DNA from: Bacilli bacterium
GTDB lineage: Bacteria > Bacillota_I > Bacilli_A > RF39 > UBA660
Direction: 5' to 3'
DNA length: 64,000 nt
NCBI GenBank assembly: GCA_028693035.1
Contig: JAQUWE010000006.1
Span: 1 to 64,000 of the forward strand
Shown here piece by piece: positions 10,205-20,299 of the stretch (the first letter of the stretch is position 1; each line of letters opens with the position of its first letter). Made by a program: the position numbers and the translations under genes. The notes beneath the pieces were generated by a model, which saw only the letters and a program-made list of their open reading frames with translations, was not told where the DNA came from and made no database searches.

Positions 10205-11254
10205 ATGTTTTATAAGAAAGAGAAAGGATTTACATTAATAGAACTTTTAGCAGTCATAGTCATATTAGCAGTCATAGCTTTAATAGCAACACCTATTATA
10301 GTAGGTGTCATTAATAAATCTAAAAAGAATGCATTTATGGATACCGCATATGGGGTGGTAGAAGCAGGGAATCTTTATTATGCCAAAAATTTTGGTAACG
10401 ATACTTTTGCTGGAAAAGTGTTTACATTCCCAAATGATGCTGAAGATTTAAAATTATCAGGAGAAAAACCTGGTGGTGGCTCTTTAGAAGTGACCACCAA
10501 TGGGAAACCAATTCTAGCTATTTATGATAAAGAAAAAAAATGGTGTGCTACTAAACGTGAAGATAATTCTAAAATTGTAATAAACAAATACGAAGAGGGC
10601 AAATGTAAAGCAGAATCGGCGGCAGAAGGATTTCTTCCTTCAGGGTTGACCAAGGGAACTGCTGTGTATCTAAATCCCGAAACAAAAAGTATATGCCAAG
10701 CAGCAGAATCCATAAGTACGACAGGGACAAAAGCAGGATGCATGAAATGGTATGTATATAAAGATAATGGAAATGGAACTTACCAGTTAATAGTAGACCA
10801 TAATACAACGGCAAAAGTTGTTTGGAATACAAGTGGAAGTACTACGGGAGGAATGAAAGAAGCTACGGTAGCGCTTACAAATGATACAAAAACATGGGAT
10901 ACTTCTTTAAAAGCCAGACTTATTACAGCAAATGAAATAGCTGAAATTACGGGTAATACAACATTTAATGAAACAACAGCAACTGGAGCTAGTCGCTTTT
11001 ATTTCGACAGCAATACCCAAACTAAAACAGCTACAAGTCAAGGAGAAAGTCATTATGCATGGCTATATGATTATACAAGAGATTGTACGAGTTCTGGTTG
11101 TAATATAGCAGACAATACGACGTATGGCTACTGGACAGCTACTTCTGTATTTAATGATTCTTATACCGTTTGGTACGTAAGCAACATTGGGAACATGGGT
11201 TTTAATAATGCAGAACACACTCTCAATGGTATTCGCCCTGTTATAACCGTATAA
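10205..11254 (+). CDS. Prepilin-like protein (type IV pilin N-terminal methylation motif) with C-terminal lectin-fold-like end (GIRPVITV)
   Basis: KGFTLIELLAVIVILAVIALIATPII; one of four paralogues in the window. Confidence 0.85.
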   Translation: MFYKKEKGFTLIELLAVIVILAVIALIATPIIVGVINKSKKNAFMDTAYGVVEAGNLYYAKNFGNDTFAGKVFTFPNDAEDLKLSGEKPGGGSLEVTTNGKPILAIYDKEKKWCATKREDNSKIVINKYEEGKCKAESAAEGFLPSGLTKGTAVYLNPETKSICQAAESISTTGTKAGCMKWYVYKDNGNGTYQLIVDHNTTAKVVWNTSGSTTGGMKEATVALTNDTKTWDTSLKARLITANEIAEITGNTTFNETTATGASRFYFDSNTQTKTATSQGESHYAWLYDYTRDCTSSGCNIADNTTYGYWTATSVFNDSYTVWYVSNIGNMGFNNAEHTLNGIRPVITV

Positions 11255-11379
11255 ATAAGTTTATGATTTAAACATTGACCCTTTTTTCATAAAAACAACG
11301 TCTCTTTTTTCATAAAAACAAATAAAAACTTGAAAAAAAGCATATTTTTTAGTAAGATAGTAAAAGAAGGGATGATAAT

Positions 11380-11604
11380 ATGAACTGGGGAGCATTTTTA
11401 ATAGATTTGGTTAAAGTACTTGGAGGTTTTATTGCAGGTGCAGTCGCAGGCTTTTTTATCGCACGTAGTTACATGCAAAAGTACATGAAAAAGAACCCTC
11501 CTATTAATGAAAAAATGATTAAAACAATGATGACACAAATGGGAAGAACACCAAGTCAAAAACAAATCAATCAAATGATGAAAACAATGAACAAAAACAT
11601 GTAA
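11380..11604 (+). CDS. UPF0154 / YneF family small membrane protein
   Basis: VGFF-type TM then [37 protein letters not shown] signature. Confidence 0.88.
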   Translation: MNWGAFLIDLVKVLGGFIAGAVAGFFIARSYMQKYMKKNPPINEKMIKTMMTQMGRTPSQKQINQMMKTMNKNM

Positions 11605-11752
11605 TCATTGTTTTTTTTGTATATCTTTTAAAGGGTTGGATAGAATATGAAAAGTAGGGTAATAAGAATTGTAAAGTCTTCTTTTTTTACCAATAAATCC
11701 TATCCTCTTTACCCAATATTTGTTATAATAGAAAAGAATTGAGGTGGCAAAA

Positions 11753-13126
11753 GTGAAAGAAAAATTATATGATAAAAAAATACAATTACTGATAGGTCTT
11801 TTTTTATTGATCTTTGTGATTTTACTTAGCCTCTTTTTGTTTAAAAAAGAAACAAAAAATGGAACAGAAAGAAATCATATCAAACAAGAAAAATATTATA
11901 CTTACAAAGTTTCTTATCCCATTCTTTCTCTTAAAGAATTAGATACTTCTATCACATCTTATATAAAAAATTTAAAAGCAGAATTTGTAAAAAAAGCAGA
12001 AACAGATAAACCAAAAGAACCTTATGAACTGAATGTAAGTTATGCTAAAAATACATATCAAGATATTACTTTTTTAGAACTTACAGTTTATAAATATACA
12101 GGTGGCAATCACTATGCGAGAGAAGAAAAAAGTTATTATTTTAATTTTAAAACAAAAAAACAACTTCGTTTATCTGACTTTTTCTTAGAAGGAAAAGATT
12201 ACCTACATGAACTCTCTAAATATGCCAAAGAAGAAGTTTTAAACTATGCATCTAGTAAAGGAAAGACTTTTGATGAAGCTTGGGTCAATAAGGGTACAGA
12301 AGAAAAAGAAGAAAACTTTAAACACTTTTTCTTTAATGATAGTGGATTAACGATTATTTTCCCACCTTACCAGGTTTCTAGCTGGGCAGATGGAGAAGTA
12401 CGTATTACCATTCCCTTTACAAAAATCAATCGTTATTTAAAAGAAGTATATAGAAGAAAAGTAGAGGGGCAAACAGAACTTCCTAATATTACAAGACCTA
12501 AAATAGATTTAAAAGAAGCAGGAGGCAAAAAGCTGATGGCAATTACTTTTGATGATGGACCTAGTCATAATACAGCGTACCTATTGGATGAATTAAAGAA
12601 AAGAGATGCGAGAGTCACATTCTTTGTATTAGGAAACCGTGCGAGTCAGTTTACCGAAGAAGTAAGAAGAGAGTATAGTGAAGGGCATTTGGTAGGAAGC
12701 CACACCTATAGTCACTTAAATTTAGTGAAGTTACCAGAAGAAGTGATTACAAGTGAAATTACAAGAGCTAGTGAAGAAATAGAAAAAATAACAGGTGATA
12801 AACCAACTTATTTAAGACCACCTTATGGAAGTACAAATGAAAGAGTAAAACAAATCAGCAATATGTATACCATTCTTTGGAATATTGATACATTAGACTG
12901 GAAACATCGTAATGCAGACATGGTTTATCAAAATATTATAGACCACGCCAAAGATGGTTCCATTGTTTTATTACATGATTTATATGCCACCTCAGTAGAA
13001 GGTGCTATAAGAGCAATTGATACATTAAAAGCGCAAGGATATGCCTTTGTAACAGTAGAAGAAATGGCTAAAATAAAAGGTGTTTCCTTAGATAAAACAA
13101 AATCTTATACATCTTTTATAAAATAA
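11753..13126 (+). CDS. Polysaccharide (peptidoglycan) deacetylase, PdaC-like
   Basis: TM anchor, DUF3298/4163-like N-domain, NodB domain MAITFDDGPSHNT, HTYSH, RPPYGSTN, DTLDW. Confidence 0.88.
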   Translation: MKEKLYDKKIQLLIGLFLLIFVILLSLFLFKKETKNGTERNHIKQEKYYTYKVSYPILSLKELDTSITSYIKNLKAEFVKKAETDKPKEPYELNVSYAKNTYQDITFLELTVYKYTGGNHYAREEKSYYFNFKTKKQLRLSDFFLEGKDYLHELSKYAKEEVLNYASSKGKTFDEAWVNKGTEEKEENFKHFFFNDSGLTIIFPPYQVSSWADGEVRITIPFTKINRYLKEVYRRKVEGQTELPNITRPKIDLKEAGGKKLMAITFDDGPSHNTAYLLDELKKRDARVTFFVLGNRASQFTEEVRREYSEGHLVGSHTYSHLNLVKLPEEVITSEITRASEEIEKITGDKPTYLRPPYGSTNERVKQISNMYTILWNIDTLDWKHRNADMVYQNIIDHAKDGSIVLLHDLYATSVEGAIRAIDTLKAQGYAFVTVEEMAKIKGVSLDKTKSYTSFIK

Positions 13127-13234
13127 AAAACAACAAAAGGAAAGGATTCGTAAGAATCTTTTTTTGTTTAAATAATTATCCTTTTGTATAGAAAAATAAA
13201 AATAGAACACTATATAAAAGAAAGGAAGGATACT

Positions 13235-13672
13235 ATGAATGGTGGCACAGAACTTATAAAACATATCTATAAAGATGCAGAAATGGCTTCACATACATTA
13301 CAGAAATTAGAAAAAGATTTAAAAGGAAAAGATAACAAAATAAAAGATAAGATAGAAGAATTGATAAAGAAATATGAGGATTTTATTCACACTACCAAGC
13401 AAAGGCTTACAGAAAACAAACTAGAGCCAGAAGAAGTAGGGTTTCTATCTAAAATAGGCGCAGATATGGGAATTCATAAAGAAGTAAAAGAAGACAATAG
13501 TGATTCTAGTATTGCAGATATGCTCATTAAAGGATTAGAAATGGGAAGTCATGATATAGAAAAAAAGATAAAAGAAGAAAAAGAAAAAGCCAATAAAGAA
13601 GTCTTAAAATTTGCATACTCTTTCTTAAAGTTCCAACAAAATGAAATCGAAGAGCTAAAACAATTCTTGTAA
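13235..13672 (+). CDS. Hypothetical helical protein (ferritin-like/DUF2383-like organisation)
   Basis: 146 aa, all-helical pattern; SD AAGGAAGG before ATG 13235. Confidence 0.55.
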   Translation: MNGGTELIKHIYKDAEMASHTLQKLEKDLKGKDNKIKDKIEELIKKYEDFIHTTKQRLTENKLEPEEVGFLSKIGADMGIHKEVKEDNSDSSIADMLIKGLEMGSHDIEKKIKEEKEKANKEVLKFAYSFLKFQQNEIEELKQFL

Positions 13673-13740
13673 TTGTTTTTTTCTTTGCACACCTCTTTAT
13701 TTGACTTACATATAATGAGGATAAAAAAGGAGGGTAAAAT

Positions 13741-14385
13741 ATGAAACCAATCATTGGACTTGTACCAAGACCTACTATAAATGCAACAGGAAGGGATATG
13801 TTTTCTGCCTATAAAGAAATTGTCTACTTGGTTTGGAACGCTGGCGGCATACCTATTATTTTAGTGCCACCCCATATAGAAAAACTTACTGAAAAAGAAG
13901 AACTTGATATACAAAAACAAATCGATTTATGTGATGGTGTAATAGCAGGTGGTGGCGATGATTATTATGACTATGATCTTAAAATGATTGCGTATGCACA
14001 TAAAAAAGACATCCCCGTTTTAGGCATTTGCTTAGGAATGCAAACCATGGCTATGTTAGAAAATGGCACATTAGAGAAAATAGGAAATGATTCACATCAA
14101 AAGAAAGGGATTGATTACGCCCATTCTGTTTCTATTAAAGAAAATACAAAACTGTACGACATTTTTAAGGAAAAGGAAATTTTAGTCAATAGTCGTCATA
14201 AAGAAATTGTAACAAGTACTTCTTTACAAGTAAATGCAACAAGCAAAGAAGGATTTATAGAAGGAATAGAAGATCCTACAAAAACTTTTTTTATTGGTGT
14301 GCAGTGGCACCCAGAAGATATGGTCGCATACGATATAAAAGAAAAAGCTTTAATAGAAACATTTATAGAAGCTTGTAAGAGGTGA
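13741..14385 (+). CDS. Gamma-glutamyl-gamma-aminobutyrate hydrolase family (class I glutamine amidotransferase, C26)
   Basis: GICLGMQ nucleophile, GVQWHPE. Confidence 0.88.
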   Translation: MKPIIGLVPRPTINATGRDMFSAYKEIVYLVWNAGGIPIILVPPHIEKLTEKEELDIQKQIDLCDGVIAGGGDDYYDYDLKMIAYAHKKDIPVLGICLGMQTMAMLENGTLEKIGNDSHQKKGIDYAHSVSIKENTKLYDIFKEKEILVNSRHKEIVTSTSLQVNATSKEGFIEGIEDPTKTFFIGVQWHPEDMVAYDIKEKALIETFIEACKR

Positions 14386-14388
14386 AAT

Positions 14389-15714
14389 ATGAATACAAAT
14401 ATTTTATTACAAAGTGTAAATGGGAAACAGTTAAATACAGCAAAATCACAAACGATAAAAAACTTTTCTATTGATACAAGAACATTACAAAAAGGAGATG
14501 CTTTTCTTTGTCTTGTTACAGAAAAAGCAGATGGACATGATTATATCAAAGAAGCTATTTCTAAAAAAGCTTCTTGTATTTTGGTGCAAAAAGAAGTAGA
14601 ATGCAAAACAAGAATCCCAATTATTTTAGTAAAGGATACCTATGATGCTTTATTTCAAATCGCATCTTACTATAAAAAGAAATACAATCCTTTAACCATT
14701 GCGATTACAGGAAGTAGTGGCAAAACAACTACCAAAGAAATGCTTTCTCTTATTTTATCTACCAAATACAAAGTTCTAAAAACAGAAAAAAACAATAACA
14801 ATCATTTAGGGGTACCCCTTACTTTAACCAAACTGTCTCCAGTATATGATATTGCCCTTATCGAAATGGGTATGAATCATAAAGGCGAAATCAGTAAATT
14901 ATCCAATCTTGTTAAACCAAGTGTGGGCATTATTACTTCTATAGGTACTTCTCATATCGGCTATTTAAAATCTAAAAGAAATATTTTTAAAGCCAAAATG
15001 GAAATTACAGATGGAATAGAAGATGGTATTTTACTTGTAAATGGCGATGATCCATATTTAAAAAAGGTAAGAAATACCAAACAATATGAAGTCATTAAAT
15101 GTGGCTATAATAGTACCTATCACTTGATTCCTTATTATGTAAAAGAAACATTAGATGGTTTATCTTTTTCTCTATACTATGAAAAGAGACAATATCACTT
15201 TTTTGTACCTGTAATTGGTAAACACTTCTTAAATGATATTATGCTATCAATTGAAATGGGTATTCTTTTAGGTATTAAAATGGAAGATATGATGAAAGTA
15301 TTAGAAAAATATAAGCCATTAGACAAAAGAATGAATGTCATTCAAAAGCTTGATTTTACAATTATTGATGATTGTTATAATGCTAATTTAGAAGCATTCA
15401 AAGGTGTTCTACATGTTATAAAACCACTACCAAAAAAGAAAATACTTATAGTAGGGGATATGCTAGAACTAGGAAAGTATAGTATTAAATATCATAAAAA
15501 ACTAGGAAAAGAAATCAAAAAAGTAAATGCAGAAGAAAATATATTGGTAGGCAAAGAAACCAAACATATTAAACTTAAAAATAGTCATCACTTTTTCTCT
15601 AATGAAGAAGCAATTGCTTATTTAAAAACAGTCCCTAAAAAAGATACCTTGATTTTAATCAAAGGTTCTAGAGGAATCCATCTAGAAGAAATTAGAAACA
15701 GTTTGGAAGAATAA
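14389..15714 (+). CDS. murF: UDP-N-acetylmuramoyl-tripeptide--D-Ala-D-Ala ligase
   Basis: SIDTRTLQKGDAFLCL, TGSSGKTTTKEM, NNHLGVPLTL, DDCYNAN. Confidence 0.93.
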   Translation: MNTNILLQSVNGKQLNTAKSQTIKNFSIDTRTLQKGDAFLCLVTEKADGHDYIKEAISKKASCILVQKEVECKTRIPIILVKDTYDALFQIASYYKKKYNPLTIAITGSSGKTTTKEMLSLILSTKYKVLKTEKNNNNHLGVPLTLTKLSPVYDIALIEMGMNHKGEISKLSNLVKPSVGIITSIGTSHIGYLKSKRNIFKAKMEITDGIEDGILLVNGDDPYLKKVRNTKQYEVIKCGYNSTYHLIPYYVKETLDGLSFSLYYEKRQYHFFVPVIGKHFLNDIMLSIEMGILLGIKMEDMMKVLEKYKPLDKRMNVIQKLDFTIIDDCYNANLEAFKGVLHVIKPLPKKKILIVGDMLELGKYSIKYHKKLGKEIKKVNAEENILVGKETKHIKLKNSHHFFSNEEAIAYLKTVPKKDTLILIKGSRGIHLEEIRNSLEE

Positions 15715-15823
15715 ATATTTTTTTCAAACTTTTTTTGTTTCTTTCTTTCGAATGCATTGTTTCTTTTTATAGATTGTGATAAAATGATTGAGTTAAACAA
15801 ACGTAGAAAGTAGTGAAGAAATT

Positions 15824-16465
15824 ATGCAACTGATTATGCAACTTATAGATTTTATATTAAATATTGATAAATATATTGAAACCATTATAGGAAGTTATCC
15901 TCTTTTAACATATTTTGTTTTATTTGGTATTATTTTTATAGAAACTGGTGTTGTTATCTTACCATTTTTACCTGGCGATTCTGTTTTATTTGCAGCTGGT
16001 GCTATTATAGCAAAAACAGGACTTATGAATCCAGTCTTGGTATTGGTATTATTATATATAGCAGCCATTGCTGGAGATTCTTTAAATTATTCAATTGGTA
16101 CCCGTCTTGGAAAAAGAGTAGAATCTAAACAAAAATTAAAATTTATTAAAATGGAATATATAGAACGTACGCGTCATTTCTTTGATAAGCATGGTCATCA
16201 AGCTATTACCATCGCAAGATTTGTTCCTATTATCAGAACATTTGCTCCTTTTGTAGCAGGTGTAAGTAAAATGAAATATGCAGAATTTTTAAAATTTAAT
16301 ATTATAGGAGGACTTCTTTGGGTTTCTATAATGTATGGAGCTGGATTCTTCTTTGGAAATATTTCTTTTATAAAAGAACATTTTAGTTTAATTATCCTTG
16401 CAGTTATCTTTATTTCTTTTGTTCCAGTTTTTATTGCATTCTTAAAAGGATTAAAGAAAAAATAA
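15824..16465 (+). CDS. DedA/SNARE-associated family membrane protein
   Basis: FIETGVVILPFLPGDSVLFAAG, ARFVPIIRTFAPFVAG. Confidence 0.9.
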   Translation: MQLIMQLIDFILNIDKYIETIIGSYPLLTYFVLFGIIFIETGVVILPFLPGDSVLFAAGAIIAKTGLMNPVLVLVLLYIAAIAGDSLNYSIGTRLGKRVESKQKLKFIKMEYIERTRHFFDKHGHQAITIARFVPIIRTFAPFVAGVSKMKYAEFLKFNIIGGLLWVSIMYGAGFFFGNISFIKEHFSLIILAVIFISFVPVFIAFLKGLKKK

Positions 16466-16597
16466 TTTAAGACAATAGAATTTCTATTGTTTTTTTTATG
16501 CAAATTTATAAAAAATAATAAAAAAATATCAATTTTCTAAAACAATAGAAGAATTGATATAGTTTTAAATATTTAGGAAAGACTAGTTATAGGAAAA

Positions 16598-16963
16598 TTA
16601 TTGATCCACTACCATAGAACAAGAAGCTTCTAAACCATTTTTTTTTAGATAATCTTCTCCCCATGCATACATAGTTGTTAAAATGGGTTTAATACTTTTT
16701 CCAAATTCAGACAAATAATATTCCACTTTAGGAGGAACCACAGGGTATACAGTACGAATGATTAAATTGTCTTTTTCTAATTCCCTTAATTGCTGCGTCA
16801 GCATTTTAGGAGTTGCATTAGGAATTAATTTTTTAAGTTCACCAAATCGTAAGGTACGATCCACTAAATGCCATAAAATTAAAGACTTGTATTTTCCACC
16901 AATTAAATCAAGTGTAATATCAACAGGACAAATAACAGAATTATTAGAATTGCAGCACCCCAT
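16598..16963 (-). CDS. HxlR-family transcriptional regulator with Cys-rich N-terminus
   Basis: CPVDITLDLIGGKYKSLILWHL...LRFGELKKLIP.ATPKMLTQQLRELE. Confidence 0.92.
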   Translation of the reverse strand: MGCCNSNNSVICPVDITLDLIGGKYKSLILWHLVDRTLRFGELKKLIPNATPKMLTQQLRELEKDNLIIRTVYPVVPPKVEYYLSEFGKSIKPILTTMYAWGEDYLKKNGLEASCSMVVDQ

Positions 16964-17107
16964 ACTTATAACCTCCTTAGTATCCTTTTGGGTAGTATAT
17001 TACATAAAAGTACATACTTGTAATAAATGTATCAAGTGTTATAATTATAACTGTAATTGCTAAAACAGTCAATAGTAATACATAAAAATAAATAGAAAGG
17101 TGATTGG

Positions 17108-19357
17108 ATGAAGAAAGAAAACCTACAAATTGGAGGTATGACATGTGCCGCCTGCGCAAGTCGTATTGAAAAAAATGTAAAAAAATTAGATGGAATTATA
17201 AATGTAAATGTTAACTTTGCAACAGAAAAATTGATGGCAGAGTATGATGAAAAAAAGGTATCTAAAGAAGAAATAAAAAAAACCATCATCAAAACAGGAT
17301 ATCAAGTAATAGAAACAGCAAAGACAAATGTCGTAGATGATGACAAAGCCAGAGAAGAAAAGGAAATCAAAACACTTTGGACAAAGTTTATCATTGCAGC
17401 CATATTTACAGTTCCTCTTTTATATATAGCAATGGCTCCTATGATAAGTTTTATCAGCCTTCCATTCCCAAGTATGATAGATTCTATGCGCTATCCACTG
17501 GCGTATGCTTGTGTACAAATTTTTCTAGTACTACCCGTATTAGTTGTTGGATATAAGTTTTATACCGTAGGATTTAGAGCCCTTTTAGAGAGAAGTCCTA
17601 ATATGGATTCTTTAATTGCTATCGGTACATCAGCAGCTGTTTTATATAGTCTTTATAATACGGTTATGATTGCAAAAGGTATGCCTATGCTTGCACATTC
17701 TCTGTACTATGAAACAGCAGGCGTTATTATAACCCTTATTTTACTAGGGAAATATTTAGAAACTGTTTCTAAAGGGAAAACCAGTGAAGCTATCAAAAAA
17801 TTGATGGGATTGGCGCCAAAAAGTGCGATTGTTAAAAGAAATGGAACCGAAAAAGAAATTCCAATCGAAGACGTTTTAGTAGGAGATATTCTTCTAGTAA
17901 AGCCAGGCACTAAAATTCCAGTAGATGGTCTTATTATAGAAGGCAATACCTCTATAGATGAATCGATGCTGACAGGAGAGAGTATGCCGGTCGATAAAAA
18001 AAAAGGAGACCGTGTATTTGCAGCTTCTTTAAATACAACAGGTATGATTCAGTTTAAAGCAACCAAAGTAGGAAACGAAACAGCTTTGGCGCAAATCATT
18101 AAACTTGTAGAAGATGCACAAGGTTCTAAAGCACCTATTGCTAAGATGGCAGATACTGTTTCTGGGTATTTTGTTCCTATTGTATGTGTGATTGCCCTTG
18201 TAGCGGGTATTGGCTGGTTTATAGGTACAGGCAATCTAGAATTTTCTATCAAAATCTTTATTTCAGTACTTGTAATTGCTTGCCCATGTGCGTTAGGACT
18301 TGCAACACCAACGGCTATTATGGTAGGAACCGGAAAGGGTGCTGAAAATGGAATATTAATCAAAGGTGGCGAAGTTTTAGAAACCACTCACACAATCAAT
18401 ACCATTGTCTTTGATAAAACAGGAACCATTACAGAAGGAAAACCAAAAGTTACAGATATTGTAACCTTTACTTCCATGTCTAAAGAAGAACTTCTTACTT
18501 TAGTCGCATCCGCCCAAAAATATTCCGAACATCCTCTTGGACAGGCCATGGTAGAAGAAGGTATCTCTTCTGGTATCCAATTTCAAAAAGCAGAAGATTT
18601 TAAAGCTTTAATAGGAAGAGGAATTACCGCTAGGATTGGTCAAAAAGAAATATTGATTGGAAATAAAAAATTATTGGATGAATTTCATATAGAAATGCAA
18701 ACAAAAGAAACCATGGCAGAAAACCTTGCACATGAAGGAAAAACACCTATGTATGTAGCCATTGATAGCACCTTAGTAGGGATTATAGCTGTTGCGGATA
18801 CGGTAAAAGAAAGTAGTAAAGCCGCTATTAAAAAGCTATCCGATATGGGGATTGAAGTAATTATGATGACAGGAGATAATCATAAAACCGCTATGGCGAT
18901 TGCAAGTGAGGTTGGAATAAAAAGAGTTTTATCAGATGTTCTGCCACAAGATAAAGCATCCGAAATAAAAAAATTGCAAACGGAAACAAACAAAGTTGCA
19001 ATGGTAGGAGATGGCATCAACGACGCTCCTGCTTTGGCACAATCAGATATTGGGATTGCGATTGGAAATGGAACAGATGTAGCTATTGAATCTGCTGACA
19101 TTGTCTTAATGAGAAGTGATTTAATGGATGTCCCAGTAGCAATTGAACTTAGTAAAAAAACAATAAAAAATATCAAAGAAAATCTATTTTGGGCATTTGG
19201 CTATAATGTAATTGGTATTCCCGTTGCGGCAGGTCTTTTATACTTACTTGGTGGTCCATTATTAAATCCTATGATAGGAGCGCTTGCTATGAGTTTAAGT
19301 TCTGTTTCCGTACTTACAAACGCCCTTCGTTTGAAAAGATTTAAAATGAAGAAATGA
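17108..19357 (+). CDS. copA: Copper-translocating P-type ATPase
   Basis: [48 protein letters not shown]. Confidence 0.95.
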   Translation: MKKENLQIGGMTCAACASRIEKNVKKLDGIINVNVNFATEKLMAEYDEKKVSKEEIKKTIIKTGYQVIETAKTNVVDDDKAREEKEIKTLWTKFIIAAIFTVPLLYIAMAPMISFISLPFPSMIDSMRYPLAYACVQIFLVLPVLVVGYKFYTVGFRALLERSPNMDSLIAIGTSAAVLYSLYNTVMIAKGMPMLAHSLYYETAGVIITLILLGKYLETVSKGKTSEAIKKLMGLAPKSAIVKRNGTEKEIPIEDVLVGDILLVKPGTKIPVDGLIIEGNTSIDESMLTGESMPVDKKKGDRVFAASLNTTGMIQFKATKVGNETALAQIIKLVEDAQGSKAPIAKMADTVSGYFVPIVCVIALVAGIGWFIGTGNLEFSIKIFISVLVIACPCALGLATPTAIMVGTGKGAENGILIKGGEVLETTHTINTIVFDKTGTITEGKPKVTDIVTFTSMSKEELLTLVASAQKYSEHPLGQAMVEEGISSGIQFQKAEDFKALIGRGITARIGQKEILIGNKKLLDEFHIEMQTKETMAENLAHEGKTPMYVAIDSTLVGIIAVADTVKESSKAAIKKLSDMGIEVIMMTGDNHKTAMAIASEVGIKRVLSDVLPQDKASEIKKLQTETNKVAMVGDGINDAPALAQSDIGIAIGNGTDVAIESADIVLMRSDLMDVPVAIELSKKTIKNIKENLFWAFGYNVIGIPVAAGLLYLLGGPLLNPMIGALAMSLSSVSVLTNALRLKRFKMKK

Positions 19358-19365
19358 GGAAAAAA

Positions 19366-20070
19366 ATGAATCATAAAAAAATATATATAATAGGCATTCT
19401 CTATATCATTTTCATTCCTGCTTTTGTTTTCCTTTTTCCAGGTCTTTTACAAAAAATGGATACAATAGGAAATGATTCTGTTAAAGCTTTTCAAAAAGTA
19501 GCGAATGCTTCTGAAAATAGTGTCATAACAGATACCCAAAAGAATCATTTTATTTTAACTACCAAAGATAAAGAAACACAATTTATATGGAGTAAAGATA
19601 TAAAGAAAAACGAATCTTATTCTATCAAAATGGCTTTTTCCTTAGAACCTTTTGAAAAAGCAGGATTGGATATAGAAAAATTACCTTCTAAAACAATTCA
19701 AAACAACAAAATCGTAATAGAAAGAACTTTTAAAGCAAAAACTTCTTTAGAAGAAAGCAAAACAGCTACCAATTCTTATAAAAATATTATGGAATTAAAT
19801 AGAGAAAGTATCAAATATCATGAATCATTAGATCATTACGGTATCGACTTTATGAATGGAAATATGTTAGAATGGGCAAGAGATATAGAAAAAAACGACA
19901 AAGATCTTGTTTTTGTATTAAACCCTGAACCTTTTATAAAAGCAGGCGTAAATGTCAATCAAATAGAAGGATGGTCTTATACAAAAGTCTCGCATATGGA
20001 TCATGGAAAAACAGTGAAAGTATATAAATTAATCAAAAGCTTTTCACTCACAGAAGGAAAGGAGGCATAA
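19366..20070 (+). CDS. Membrane-anchored unknown protein with internally duplicated domain, in copper cluster
   Basis: N-terminal TM; repeats 'FIWSKDIKKNESYSIKMAFSLEPFEKAGLDIEKL' and 'LEWARDIEKNDKDLVFVLNPEPFIKAGVNVNQI'. Confidence 0.75.
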   Translation: MNHKKIYIIGILYIIFIPAFVFLFPGLLQKMDTIGNDSVKAFQKVANASENSVITDTQKNHFILTTKDKETQFIWSKDIKKNESYSIKMAFSLEPFEKAGLDIEKLPSKTIQNNKIVIERTFKAKTSLEESKTATNSYKNIMELNRESIKYHESLDHYGIDFMNGNMLEWARDIEKNDKDLVFVLNPEPFIKAGVNVNQIEGWSYTKVSHMDHGKTVKVYKLIKSFSLTEGKEA

Positions 20071-20072
20071 AA

Positions 20073-20279
20073 ATGGAAAATATTCTTTTACAAGTAGATG
20101 GAATGTCATGTGAACACTGCGTTTCTTCTATCACAAAAGCACTTACTTCTTTAAATGGAGTAGAGAAAGTAGAAGTACAATTAGAAAATAAAACAGTAGA
20201 AGTTCAATTTGCAGCTTCTAAAATAAGTATTGATCAAATAAAAGAAGCAATAGAAGATCTAGGGTATGATATCGCGTAA
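20073..20279 (+). CDS. copZ: Copper chaperone (HMA domain)
   Basis: 68 aa, VDGMSCEHCVSSITKAL. Confidence 0.9.
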   Translation: MENILLQVDGMSCEHCVSSITKALTSLNGVEKVEVQLENKTVEVQFAASKISIDQIKEAIEDLGYDIA

Positions 20280-20299
20280 GTAGGGAAAGGAAGTCCTGT

